A stretch of DNA of 16,271 nucleotides from UBA710 sp051655145 (GCA_051655145.1 JBOFZK010000015.1:1-16271), one strand, 5' to 3'. Positions 1 to 8,455 are shown, counted from the stretch's first letter. Made by a program: numbers and translations. The notes: generated by a model not told the origin, from the letters alone.

Positions 1-2406
1 TTTAAAAATATTTATGAAAATACTAAAGAGTTTATTGAATTTAATGAAAAAACTATCAAACAAAAAACTTCATTTTTAGAAATGATTGATAATTATTTAG
101 TATTTATTAAAGCTTTATTTGCTAAAAAACCTGAATTTAAAGAAGAGAAAAAAGAATCATTAATTGAAATCGCTCGTATTTGTGAAGAATTTAAAGAAAA
201 ACACAAAATAGAGCTATATAAAAATAATTGAATAGAATTTTTTGAAGAAAACGGAAGAAAAATTGAGAAATTTTTAGAAGTTTTCAATGAAAATAAAGAA
301 GATATTCAAAAATCAGAAATTATCTTTGCTGAATTCGTTGTAAATAAAAAAATTATAACTAATATAGAACATTGTGAATTACCTCTTAAAATAGTTAAAA
401 ACACATCTAAAAACCTAGAAGACAATATTCAAATGTTTACAGACTTTGTAAAAAATATTGAGATTTTAGAATCAGAGTTTTTTGAAGACTTTATTTCATT
501 TAAAGAATTCTTTAATTATGATTTAGAATTCCTTTCAAAACTTTATAAAATTAAAAACATTTTTACAAATACAAATACAAAAATGTTAAAAGAATGATCT
601 TGATTATCTCTTCCTTATTTAAAAACTTTATATTTAGAAAACTTTACATTATTTGATCTTGATAGAGTGGGAAATGTTATGAAAGATATTTCCGCTCCAA
701 TATCTTCTGATCAATTTTCTAAATTAAAAATAATTTCATTATGAAATGATATTGTAAAAGAAATTCCAATGTTTTTAGAAATTAAAGGAATTCACCTTCA
801 AGATATTATTACTCAATTAAGAAAAGAAGCAATTAGATCTTCAGCTATAGTAGAAGAACTAATTTTCAAAAAATATATTAATGCTTTAAGAAACTATTTA
901 ATTAAACTTTCAAGAGATGAAAAAGATGAAATAGCTAATGTATTAAGAATAGCTTCTTCAGGAACATATCCTCCAATTACTCAATTTGTTAAAAAATACT
1001 ACCAATCTCTTAAAAAAATATTCCCTGTATGAGTGGCAAATCCTGATAATGTAGCGGATATGGTTCCATTAATTCAAGATGATTTTGATTATGGAATTTT
1101 TGATGAAGCATCACAGATGTCAATTGAAAGATCATACCCATTAATTTATAGAACAAAAATAAAAGTTGTTTCAGGTGATGATAAACAATTAAAACCATCA
1201 TCATTCTTTATGACTAAAGCATCAAATGAAACTTTTGAATTAGATGATTTCGATGCCGCTGAATCACTACTTGATAGAGCAAAAGTTTCTTGATGAAATG
1301 AATTCCATCTAAAAAACCACTACCGTTCTGATTCAAAAGAACTTATTGAATTTTCAAATAAATTTATTTATAGTAATAATTTAGAAGTAGCAACAAAAGC
1401 GGGTAATATTCAAAAAGGAATTGAAGTTTATAATGTTCATGGAACTTGAAATCAAATTAATAAAGAAGAAGCTGATAAAACAATTGAATTATTAATAAAA
1501 CACTATGAAGAATATGAAAAAATATTAGTAATTACATTTAATTCAAAACAATCTCAATTAATTGAAAGTATGTTAATTGAAAAATCTTCTACTTTCCCTG
1601 AATTATTAAAAGAGAAAATTGAAAATAATAATATTATTATTACTAATTTAGAAAATGTTCAAGGTAATGAAGGTGATTTAGTTATTCTTTCTATTTCATA
1701 TGGTAAAAATCCTGAAGGTATCGTAAGAAATAATTTTGGTCCATTAAATTCAAAAGGTGGTTCAAATAGATTAAACGTGGCAATTACAAGAGCTAAAAGT
1801 AAAATGATTATTATTAAATCATTATTTGGAGAAGAAATTAAAGTATCTAATATTAATAATAAAAATGCAATTATTTTTAAAAAATTCATTGAATACTTAG
1901 ATTTAATTAGCCTAGAAAAATCTGTTGAATCAATTGAGGTAATAGATGAAGAAATGGAAAATTTAGATTCTATAAACGAAGGAACAATGGAACTAAAAAT
2001 AAAAGAAATTAATGAACTAGAAACTAAAAATGAACAAATTGAATACTCTCAACAAATTACTAAAAATATTTATGCAGATTTAATTAAATCATTAAGTTCT
2101 AGATATGAAATAAAAGTTGATTATCGTGTTGGTTCAAAAAATATTGATTTATTAATTGTAAATAAAACAGATCAAAAAATTATTAAAGCAATTCTAATTG
2201 AGAAATGAAAAAATAATAGAACTGTAAAAGAAATGATTCAAGAAATCGATCGTCAATATTTCTTAGAAGATCGTGGATACAGTACATTTAAAGTTAAAGA
2301 ATATGAATGAAATATTGATAAAACAAAATTAATTGAAAAAATTAAAAATTCATTATCTAACCAAGGTGGACAATTAGATTACATTATTTGACAATCTGAA
2401 AAATAA
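1..2406 (+). CDS. Superfamily 1 helicase with C-terminal nuclease-like domain (5' end missing)
   Basis: The window shows 801 codons of one open frame ending in TAA. The first ~360 residues are charged and probably helical. Core SF1 motifs follow: motif II IFDEASQM (D368, E369), motif III VVSGDDKQLKP (about 389-399), HYRS (about 440-443), QGNEGD (554-559) and the arginine motif RLNVAITRAK (590-599, R597). These match Upf1/DNA2/NAM7-type helicases, which move along nucleic acid using ATP. Walker A must lie upstream of the window. The tail has the pattern GSKNIDLLIV (D716) then AILIEKW (E734, K735), resembling the Vsr/MTES_1575-type nuclease fold found at the end of many such helicases. About eleven Trp codons are TGA, so a standard-code reading would break it falsely. 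A short terminator follows. The helicase call is firm; nuclease activity is inferred. Confidence 0.88.
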
Positions 2407-2426
2407 GAAACATTTTTAAAGAAAAT

Positions 2427-2454
2427 TAACTACATTTATGTGGTTATTTTTTTT
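2427..2454 (+). terminator. Intrinsic terminator after the helicase gene
   Basis: An 8-bp stem (2427-2434 with 2439-2446, one G-T pair) closes a TTTA loop and runs straight into eight T residues. It lies about 20 bases after the helicase stop and upstream of the ribosomal protein promoter, so it separates the two units. The stem is short and A+T-rich, so efficiency is uncertain. Confidence 0.6.
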
Positions 2455-2524
2455 AATTATTTTTATAAAAAAATAGGCTGCAAAAATATTAATATATTGG
2501 CAATTAAAATAAAAAATATTTTGT

Positions 2525-2530
2525 TATAAT
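2525..2530 (+). promoter_or_regulatory. -10 element of the rplJ-rplL promoter
   Basis: A perfect TATAAT predicts a start near 2537, at the foot of the L10 leader hairpin. No -35 box lies at normal spacing; TTGGCA at 2497-2502 is about 22 bases away, too far. Mycoplasma promoters often lack a recognisable -35. Confidence 0.65.
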
Positions 2531-2531
2531 T

Positions 2532-2614
2532 ATTTATGCAATATATGAAGACCTTAGCTGATGAAAATCTTAATTTGCTAACAAGTATATAATCTTAATA
2601 TTTATTGCATAAAT
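2532..2614 (+). promoter_or_regulatory. L10 ribosomal protein leader (autoregulatory RNA)
   Basis: A perfect 12-base inverted repeat (2532-2543 and 2603-2614) forms the closing helix. Inside it, GAAGACC (2547-2553) leads into TTAGC (2554-2558), which pairs with GCTAA (2577-2581); CTTAAT (2569-2574) precedes the 3' arm and CAAGT follows it. As I recall the bacterial L10 leader, its conserved core is GAAGACC, stem, CUUAAU, stem, then an asymmetric kink-like loop, and this matches in order and position just upstream of rplJ. In the known system, L10 or its complex with L7/L12 binds the leader and represses the operon. The 3' arm of the outer helix ends about 12 bases before the Shine-Dalgarno site, so control of translation is plausible. 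No terminator lies in the leader. Confidence 0.8.
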
Positions 2615-2626
2615 TTTTAAATGTTT

Positions 2627-2633
2627 GGAGGTG
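2627..2633 (+). promoter_or_regulatory. Shine-Dalgarno site that decides the rplJ start
   Basis: GGAGGTG is the strongest ribosome binding site in this part of the window. Its distance fits the TTG at 2642 and excludes the ATG at 2621, which lies before it. Confidence 0.8.
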
Positions 2634-2641
2634 TATATAAT

Positions 2642-3142
2642 TTGAATAAGTTTCAAAAAGAAAAAAGAGAAACCGTTAAAGAAATAAAAAACAAAATAGA
2701 ATCATCAAAATCTATGATCATAGCTCAATATGATACTATAACTGTTAAAGGTTTACAACAACTAAGAAAACAAGCTAAAGAAAAAGATGTTTTTATTAAA
2801 GTATATAAAAATAGATTAGTTAAAAAAGCTATTGAATCAACTGATTTAGAATCTCTTAGTGGATCATTAGTTGGTCAGAATCTATTTGCATTTGCAAATT
2901 CTGAATCAATTTCTGCAGCTAAAGTTTTAGCAGAGTTTGCTAAAAAGAATTCAGCTCTTCAATTAAAAGAGGGAATTTTTGAAAACAAAGTTATCTCACA
3001 TGAAGAAGTAATGGTAATCGCAACATTACCTTCATACGAAGAAGCACTTACAATGCTTGCAAGTTCATTACTTGGTGGACTTAAACAATTATCAATTGGT
3101 CTAAAAATGCTTGTTGATGAAAATCATATAACTCAAAAATAA
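2642..3142 (+). CDS. rplJ: 50S ribosomal protein L10 (UUG start)
   Basis: L10 is the base of the ribosomal stalk: it binds 23S rRNA and carries L7/L12 dimers on its C-terminal helix. The product is 166 residues, normal for the family, with the typical N-terminal pattern (KFQKEKRETVKEIKNKI, then SMIIAQYDTITVKGLQQLR and KVYKNRLVKKAIE). The C-terminal part, from ALTMLASSLLGGLKQLSIGL onward, fits the stalk-helix region. I chose TTG at 2642 because GGAGGTG at 2627-2633 lies about 10 bases upstream. The in-frame ATG at 2621 would put this ribosome binding site inside the gene and has no good site of its own. It is cotranscribed with rplL, which follows after 30 bases, and is probably controlled through the L10 leader. 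There is no tryptophan. Confidence 0.95.
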   Translation: MNKFQKEKRETVKEIKNKIESSKSMIIAQYDTITVKGLQQLRKQAKEKDVFIKVYKNRLVKKAIESTDLESLSGSLVGQNLFAFANSESISAAKVLAEFAKKNSALQLKEGIFENKVISHEEVMVIATLPSYEEALTMLASSLLGGLKQLSIGLKMLVDENHITQK

Positions 3143-3172
3143 AATAAAACAAAAAAAGAAAAGGAAAATAAA

Positions 3173-3538
3173 ATGTCAAAAATTACAAAAGAATCATTTA
3201 TAGAATCACTAAAAACAATGACTATTCAAGAAGTTATGGAATTAGTTAATGCAATGAAAGAAGAATTCGGAATCGACCCATCAGCTGTTGCTGTAGCTGC
3301 AGGACCTGCTGCTGTTGTTGAAGAAAAAACAGCTTTCACTGTTACACTTAAATCAGATGGTGGTAAAAAAGTTAATGTTATTAAAGTTGTTAAAGACTTA
3401 ACAGGATTAGGATTAATGGAAGCAAAAGCTTTAGTTGAATCAGCTCCTGTTGCTATTAAAGAAAACGTTAAAAAAGAAGAAGCTGCAGAAATCGAAGCTA
3501 AGTTAAAAGAAGCTGGTGCTGAAGTAGTTGTTTCTTAA
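3173..3538 (+). CDS. rplL: 50S ribosomal protein L7/L12
   Basis: This is the multicopy stalk protein that recruits and activates translation GTPases. The 121-residue product has the normal family length. The N-terminal dimerisation helix (SFIESLKTMTIQEVMELVNAM) is followed by an Ala/Val-rich hinge (about residues 39-51). The conserved C-terminal domain contains EKTAFTVTLKSDGGKKVNVIK and VVKDLTGLGLMEAKALVESAP. An AAGGAA-type ribosome binding site precedes the ATG by about 8 bases. It is the second gene of the rplJ operon and is followed by a strong terminator. G+C is locally higher than in its neighbours because of the Ala- and Gly-rich composition. Confidence 0.98.
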   Translation: MSKITKESFIESLKTMTIQEVMELVNAMKEEFGIDPSAVAVAAGPAAVVEEKTAFTVTLKSDGGKKVNVIKVVKDLTGLGLMEAKALVESAPVAIKENVKKEEAAEIEAKLKEAGAEVVVS

Positions 3539-3562
3539 GAAATTACATTCTAATTAATTATT

Positions 3563-3598
3563 AAAACTTAATTATTTAACGATAATTAAGTTTTTTTT
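3563..3598 (+). terminator. Intrinsic terminator of the rplJ-rplL operon
   Basis: A perfect stem of at least 12 bp (3564-3575 with 3582-3593) around a TTAACG loop merges into a run of T residues. It is the clearest terminator in the window. It separates the stalk operon from the next gene, whose own -10 lies 33 bases further on. Confidence 0.85.
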
Positions 3599-3630
3599 AT
3601 TTTTTTAATATCATAAAAATATTAAAAGAA

Positions 3631-3636
3631 TATAAT
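3631..3636 (+). promoter_or_regulatory. -10 element, apparent leaderless promoter
   Basis: The perfect TATAAT has its last T seven bases before the A of the ATG at 3643. Transcription is therefore predicted to start on the start codon itself. There is no Shine-Dalgarno sequence. No clear -35 box is visible. Confidence 0.6.
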
Positions 3637-3642
3637 AAAAAT

Positions 3643-5442
3643 ATGATTTCCTTATTCAGATTAATTAATAAATATTTTTGAAAAGGATGAATCGGACCAA
3701 TATTTGCTTTTTTGATACCCCCAATTCTAGTTTTTTTTCTAGGGGTTATAATGGGCGTAAATTCAATAATGCCAAATGGTCTATTCGTTCCTATAATTAC
3801 TATATCTCTTATTTTTGTTCCCCAATCTATTTTTGAATTTAAAAATTCCAGTCTATTAAAAAGAATCGGAGCAACGCCGATTAAACCCTTTAAGTTTTTA
3901 CTGGTAATTATTATATTTAACTTTATAATAATTGTTTTATCAGTAATTATTCTCTTTATCTTGTGTTTTGGAATTTTTTATATAGCAAGTCTTGAGAGTT
4001 CGGAATTCGGTTATAGTTCAACTGAAATTCACCCTTTCCCTAATCATCCAGAAAAATTCTATACTCTTCCTGGATGAGCTGAAATTATTAGAAATGTTGA
4101 TTATCCTTCATTTATATACAGTTCAGTATTACTTACTTTTGTATGTATGAGTATTGGAGTATTAATTTCTTCATTTGCAAGATCAACATTATTTATTCAG
4201 GGTTTTGGAATAACAATTGTTTTAATTTCATTTTTTATAGCCCCAGTCGTATTACCGATGTGAATGGTCGGTTCAATTCAATCAATTAAAATAATTGGAT
4301 ATTTTTTACCAATTAGATATCCTATAGCATTATGTGTAGAAAGCTTCCATGGCGGAATATATGCTCAAAATGGTTTTCCTGAATTAATGAATATCAATAA
4401 TGCAGGATTATCTATTTCATCAATATGAGATATTAATCAAGATTATAAAATCTTTAATACTTTTGCCCCATTATTTCCTGATCAAGTATCTAAAAATATT
4501 ATTACTATTTTTAGAAGAGAAGATAAAATAGCAAATCATGTTATGCCTTACTGTTTTACTTTATTATTTTTATTTATAACTTCTCAAAAATTTTCATGAA
4601 GTTCAAGAAGCTCTAGAAAAATATCTTGAAGAGTAGATTTAGTTTTTAAATCATATTATAAAAACTTTAAAGAATATCAAAATGAATTAAAGTTTTCTAA
4701 AAAAAATAAATCAAGTCCTAAAAAAGAAGATAATGAAAATATTTTAGAAATTAATGATATATCAAAAACATTTTCTAATAAGCACGAAGAAGTAATAGCT
4801 TGTGAGAATATAAATTTCAAAATAAAAAGAAATGAAAATATGGCAATCATTGGTGGTAATGGAGCGGGTAAAACAACGCTTGTAGAAATGGTAATAGGTT
4901 TAAATAAACCTGATTCAGGAGATTTTAATTATAACTTTAAATATGAAAAAAACTTCCAAGAAGGAATAGGTATTCAATTCCAAGAATCTAATTATCCATT
5001 TGGACTAAAATGTAAAGATATAATTAAATTTGTAATTGATTCATATAAATTAGAAATTTCTAATAAAGAATTAGAATCACTAATTTCAGAATTCGGAATT
5101 AAATCATTTTATAACAAAAATGCAAGTAGTCTTTCAGGCGGACAACAACAAAGACTAAATTTATTACTAGCAATTATTCATAAACCAAAAATTGTCTTCT
5201 TAGATGAACTTTCTAATGGACTAGATATTAAAATTAAAAATAGTATAAAAACTTTTATTAAGCAATTTGCAATAGATAATAATATTACAATTGTAATTGT
5301 TTCTCATGATGTTAACGAAATTCAATACTTATGTAAAAAAATAGTAATTTTACAAAAAGGAAAATTAGTTGTTGAAAAACTTATTGATAATGTTCTAGAA
5401 GAAAATGATAATTTAGAAGATTATATTAGTAAATATATATAA
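3643..5442 (+). CDS. Fused ABC-2 permease / ABC ATPase (membrane domain first)
   Basis: One 599-residue frame joins an N-terminal ABC-2 membrane domain to a C-terminal ATPase. The membrane part (about 1-320) has roughly six hydrophobic segments. It carries family hallmarks: SSLLKRIGATPIKPFKFLL before a long hydrophobic stretch, and GVLISSFARS, comparable to GTLKRLRATPL and LGxLxxS in DrrB/NodJ-type permeases. A charged linker (about 330-365) leads to the ATPase: Walker A GGNGAGKTT (404-412), Q-loop IQFQES, signature LSGGQ (497-501), Walker B VFLDE (D521, E522) and switch histidine H555. All key residues are present, so it should be active, presumably as a homodimer exporting a lipid, drug or glycan; the substrate is unknown. 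Several Trp codons are TGA. It converges with dps, with four bases between the two stop codons. The message appears leaderless. Confidence 0.9.
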
Positions 5443-5446
5443 ATTT

Positions 5447-5863
5447 TTATTTAGCTGTTTTAGCAAATTTTCATCTTCATTTATCAGAACTAACATAGAT
5501 TTCATCTAATAATGGTTGAATTACGTTTGTTCCTTCAACTTGATCACATAAATCAATTATTGTAGTTAAATCTTTAACGATTATTTCTGATAATTCTTTT
5601 ACTTCAAACTCTTTAACTGGAACTTCTTTAATTTTACTTAATTCTAAAGCTTCTTTTAATGTTCCAACTGAAAGTTGTCCATGCATTACAATTTTCTCAG
5701 CTACACTATCAAAAAACTCTGAAAAATCTTTAAATAGATCATCAGTTGCTTGGTGAAGGTAGAAAAATTCTTTCCCCTTCATATTTCAATGGATACTGTA
5801 AACTTTATTTGTAAAAACAATTAAAGAACTTTGTAAAACTTTTAATTTTTCGATATTTTTCAT
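5447..5863 (-). CDS. dps: Dps-family ferritin-like protein
   Basis: The 138-residue product matches Dps/MrgA mini-ferritins, dodecamers that oxidise and store iron with peroxide and often protect DNA. The sequence IHWNMKGKEFFYLHQATDD followed by EFFDSVAEKI contains the full ferroxidase set at the spacing of E. coli Dps: H25, H37, D41, D52 and E56 (E. coli H51, H63, D67, D78, E82). GTLKEALELS is also typical. I extended the start to the ATG at 5863, preceded by AAGGAG, because the later ATG would remove H25. An in-frame TGA codes for W26, next to H25. TGA codons near the C-terminus give the basic tail SDKWRWKFAKTAK, which could contact DNA (inference). It has its own -10 at 5886-5891 and converges with the fused ABC gene. 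Confidence 0.92.
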
Positions 5864-5885
5864 ATTAACTCCTTCAATAAGTTAA

Positions 5886-5891
5886 ATTATA
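5886..5891 (-). promoter_or_regulatory. -10 element of the dps promoter
   Basis: TATAAT on the minus strand predicts a start near 5879, leaving a leader of about 16 bases that holds the AAGGAG ribosome binding site. It lies between the stop of the 105-residue gene and dps, so dps can be expressed apart from the gal operon. No peroxide-repressor operator was recognised. Confidence 0.55.
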
Positions 5892-5900
5892 TAACCATAT

Positions 5901-6218
5901 TTATTTAATTATTAGCAATTTATTATTTCAGTAATTTATTCCATTAATAATATCATCATCGCTATTTAGCTTGTTTTTATATAATTTATCAGCTCCATAA
6001 ATTTCTATATAAAAAGATTCTAATTCTTTAGGAATTCATGTTTTAGAAAAATCTAATCCTTTTTTAAATAAATCAACTATTTCATATTTAGTATAAATAT
6101 GATCATCTAAAATAAATTCTTCATTATTTATTTTATCTAAATAATCTCAACCACCTCATATAAAGCAAGGTGCTTTTTCTTTTCCTCATCAAATTAATGA
6201 ATAACGTTTTTCCATCAT
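5901..6218 (-). CDS. Uncharacterised tryptophan-rich 105-residue protein
   Basis: I do not recognise this gene. Read with TGA as Trp it is one open frame beginning with two in-frame ATGs (6218 and 6215) and ending in TAA. The N-terminus reads MEKRYSLIWWGKEKAPCF, then IWGGWDYLDK, so four of its six tryptophans lie in the first ~25 residues. The rest is acidic and mixed helix-like, with no signal peptide or membrane segment, so a soluble cytoplasmic protein is likely. There is no clear Shine-Dalgarno site. The start lies four bases after the galM stop, so translation is probably coupled to galM. All six Trp codons are TGA, which is why standard-code gene finding would miss it. Its place in the operon hints at a sugar-related or accessory role, but this is only context. 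Confidence 0.75.
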
Positions 6219-6222
6219 ATAA

Positions 6223-7209
6223 TTATTTTATTTTAAATTCATAAGAAGTTATATTTAAATAATCTTTATTTTTATTAATAACTATTTCACTATAATTAGG
6301 ATTATTAATCGAAGTAGGAACTTTTTGATATTCAATACAAATAGCTTGACTATTATTTAAGAATTTCTCTCCACCCTTTCAATCGTGTATATACATTACC
6401 AATGTATTAAAATTAGATTTAGTTATAAGACTATATTTAAAATCAGAAGAAGAGACGCTTATCGGGGAATCTTCTTTTATTTCAAATGGGTGATCGATAC
6501 TATCATTAACTAATTTTGTTTGCTTAGTATCAAGCATATTTTTTAATTCTGATAATTTTATATTTTGATCAATAATTAATTTTTCTTTTTTAAAAGGATT
6601 AAAATTTTTATTTATTAACCAATAATTCTTAGAAGATAAATTTATATTTAAATCAAAAATATTTTTAGTATTTGGTAATATTCAATAAAAATGATGTGTA
6701 GGATTACAAATTGTTTCTTTATCACTGCTTACATGATAAGTAAAAATTATTTTGTTTTTATTATTTAATACTTTAAGATTAATTTCAATTAAATAATTAC
6801 AATCCAGTTCTTTATTATATTGTTTAGCAGTGCCTTTAATGATATTAAATTCTTCAAAAGCTTCTGTTTCTATTTCAAAATTAAGATTAGATCATTTCTC
6901 ATTCATTCCATGAGTATAATTATCGTTTTTATCAGTTTTTAAATGAACTTCTTCATTATTTAATCTTATTATTCCTTTTTCAATTCTTCCGGCTATAGGA
7001 CCGACAAAAGCATTTAATAAAATATTATTATTTTCATAAAAAGCTATATCTTTGTATTCTAATAAAAATTTATTATTATTTAATTTAATTTGCTTTATGA
7101 CAAAACCTTTATTAAGAATTTCTACAGAAAGACCTAAATTATTTTGTATTGTAAAAACTTCATTTTTATATTTTTTTAAAATAATTTCTTGTGAATTTAT
7201 TTTATCCAC
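6223..7209 (-). CDS. galM: Aldose 1-epimerase (galactose mutarotase)
   Basis: GalM interconverts alpha and beta forms of aldoses such as galactose in the cytoplasm. The 328-residue frame has the normal family length. It shows the three expected active-site regions: YTHGM (H100, like Lactococcus H96), NPTHHFYW (H173, like the catalytic base H170) and ICIEYQKVP (E293, like the catalytic E304). Some surrounding positions differ from the usual NHxYFNL, so substrate range may differ. The start is GTG at 7209, with AAAGGGA about 7 bases upstream; it overlaps the end of galE by 8 bases, implying translational coupling. One Trp is TGG (complement at 6619-6621) and others are TGA. The operon order is galE-galM-orf105. 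Confidence 0.88.
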
Positions 7210-8179
7210 TTTTATTTCCCTTTCTAAAATTATATTCAGTTTTTATCATCTCTTCAAGAGAGCGATTAGGACTTCATTTTAAAACTTGTTTTACTTTAGA
7301 TGTGTTTGCATATAATTGAGCAGGATCACCATCTCTTCTTCCTGTTTTTTGATTAGGAATTTTAATCTCTAATGCTTCAATTGCTTTATTTAAAACTTCA
7401 AGAACTGAATATCCATCTCCTGAACCTAAATTGAAAATATCTGATTTATTATTTTTCATTGATCATTCTAAACCTAAAATATGTGCTTCAACTAAATCAA
7501 CTACATGAACAAAATCTCTTATACATGATCCATCTTTAGTTTTATAGTCAGTTCCAAATATATTAAAAGTTTCATTTTCAATAGCACTTTTAATAACACA
7601 AGGTAATAAGTGAGTTAATACTTTTCCTTTTATTCCTATTTTGCCATTTTGATGTGTTCCAGCTACATTAAAATATCTAAATATTACATAATAAGAATTA
7701 TTTGCGTGAGCTCATCCTCTTATAATGGCTTCTGCAGCTAATTTTGATTCTCCGTAAGGATTGATTGGTTCTTTAATATCAGTTTCTAAAATAGGGACTG
7801 ATTTCGGTTCACCATAAACGGCTGCAGTTGAAGAAAAGACAAAATATTTAATATTAAATTCTGTAGCAACTTTTAAAAGAATTTCTACTCCATGAGTATT
7901 ATTATTAAAATAATCTAATGGTTTAGTAACACTTTCAGGAACAACTATTAATCCTGCAAAATTCATAATCCCTTTAATATTTTTTTCTTTTTCAAAAATA
8001 TTTCTTAAAGCATTTTCATCTCTTATATCAGCATTATAAAATGATGCTTTTTCATGAATATTTGATTCAAAACCTTTAGAAAGATTATCAATTATAACTA
8101 CTTCATAACCTTTTTCAATAAGTGAATATACAGCATGAGAACCAATATATCCAGCTCCTCCAGTAACTAATATTTTCAT
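7202..8179 (-). CDS. galE: UDP-glucose 4-epimerase
   Basis: GalE interconverts UDP-glucose and UDP-galactose using bound NAD. The 325-residue protein is full length. The Rossmann motif is TGGAGYIGSH (6-15), followed by an acidic end of strand 2 (IIDNLSKG) and the substrate region FSSTAAVYGEP (S117, T118). The catalytic pair is Y142xxxK146 in NPYGESK. The C-terminal half holds RYFNVAG, DGSCIRDFVHVVDL and FNLGSGDGYSVLEV, all typical of GalE rather than other short-chain dehydrogenases. The ATG is preceded by AAGGAG. It is first in a minus-strand operon with galM. In mycoplasmas UDP-galactose usually feeds glycolipid or capsular polysaccharide synthesis; no glycosyltransferase is in this window. 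No convincing promoter is visible in the A+T-rich gap upstream. Confidence 0.95.
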
Positions 8180-8455
8180 TATTTCTCCTTTTATGTTCTA
8201 TTAATATTTTATTTTAATATTGAAATTAATTTTAAAATCTTCAAATTTACCTTTATATTCATTAAATACCGCTTTTATTTGGCTAGTTTTTTAATTTTAA
8301 ATATTATTAAATATATAATTTGTAATAAAAAAATAAAATAATTATTTTTATTATTTATATTAAATAAAATCAAAATTTAAGAAGAAAAAAATATTTTATT
8401 TAAAAAAATTAGTTTTTTTAGAATATAATAAAACATTTTATGTTATAATGCAATA
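8180..8455. other. Divergent intergenic region between galE and the ABC operon
   Basis: This 276-base gap is almost pure A+T. It holds the galE ribosome binding site (8185-8190), a possible short coding remnant on the minus strand (8201-8284), a perfect A7/T7 hairpin (8401-8420) and two plus-strand TATAAT boxes (8424-8429 and 8444-8449). No confident minus-strand promoter for galE was found; the minus-strand TATAAA inside GAATATAAAGG is one weak candidate. Confidence 0.6.
8441..8449 (+). promoter_or_regulatory. Extended -10 promoter of the ABC/surface-protein operon, leaderless
   Basis: TGTTATAAT is a perfect extended -10 (TGn then TATAAT at 8444-8449). Seven bases separate its last T from the A of the ATG at 8456, so the predicted start of transcription is the start codon itself; no Shine-Dalgarno site is present. 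A second TATAAT at 8424-8429 would give a leader of about 20 bases, also without a ribosome binding site. Confidence 0.65.

Noticed and set aside
1010..1204. Minus-strand ORF opposite the helicase, and similar ORFs opposite other genes (93-287, 1659-1889, 8842-9036, 10427-10630, 12729-12950, 13284-13514, 15441-15737)
   Set aside because: They are antisense shadows with low-complexity composition, no ribosome binding sites and no family features.
1..2406. Helicase region as several broken pieces or a pseudogene
   Set aside because: All interruptions are TGA in one constant frame and sit where tryptophan is reasonable. With code 4 the frame is continuous to a TAA.
3643..5442. Separate permease and ATPase genes, or a frameshift between them
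   Set aside because: I translated 4078-4860 codon by codon and found no TAA, TAG or frame change. The ATPase domain has no ribosome binding site of its own.
5443..5480. Bidirectional terminator between the fused ABC gene and dps
   Set aside because: Only a 3-bp GCT/AGC stem with mismatched flanks could be drawn, and part of it lies in dps coding sequence.
7052..7282. Plus-strand ORF across galM and galE
   Set aside because: It lies wholly opposite two well-supported genes and has a biased Phe/Leu/Ile composition from reverse-complement reading.
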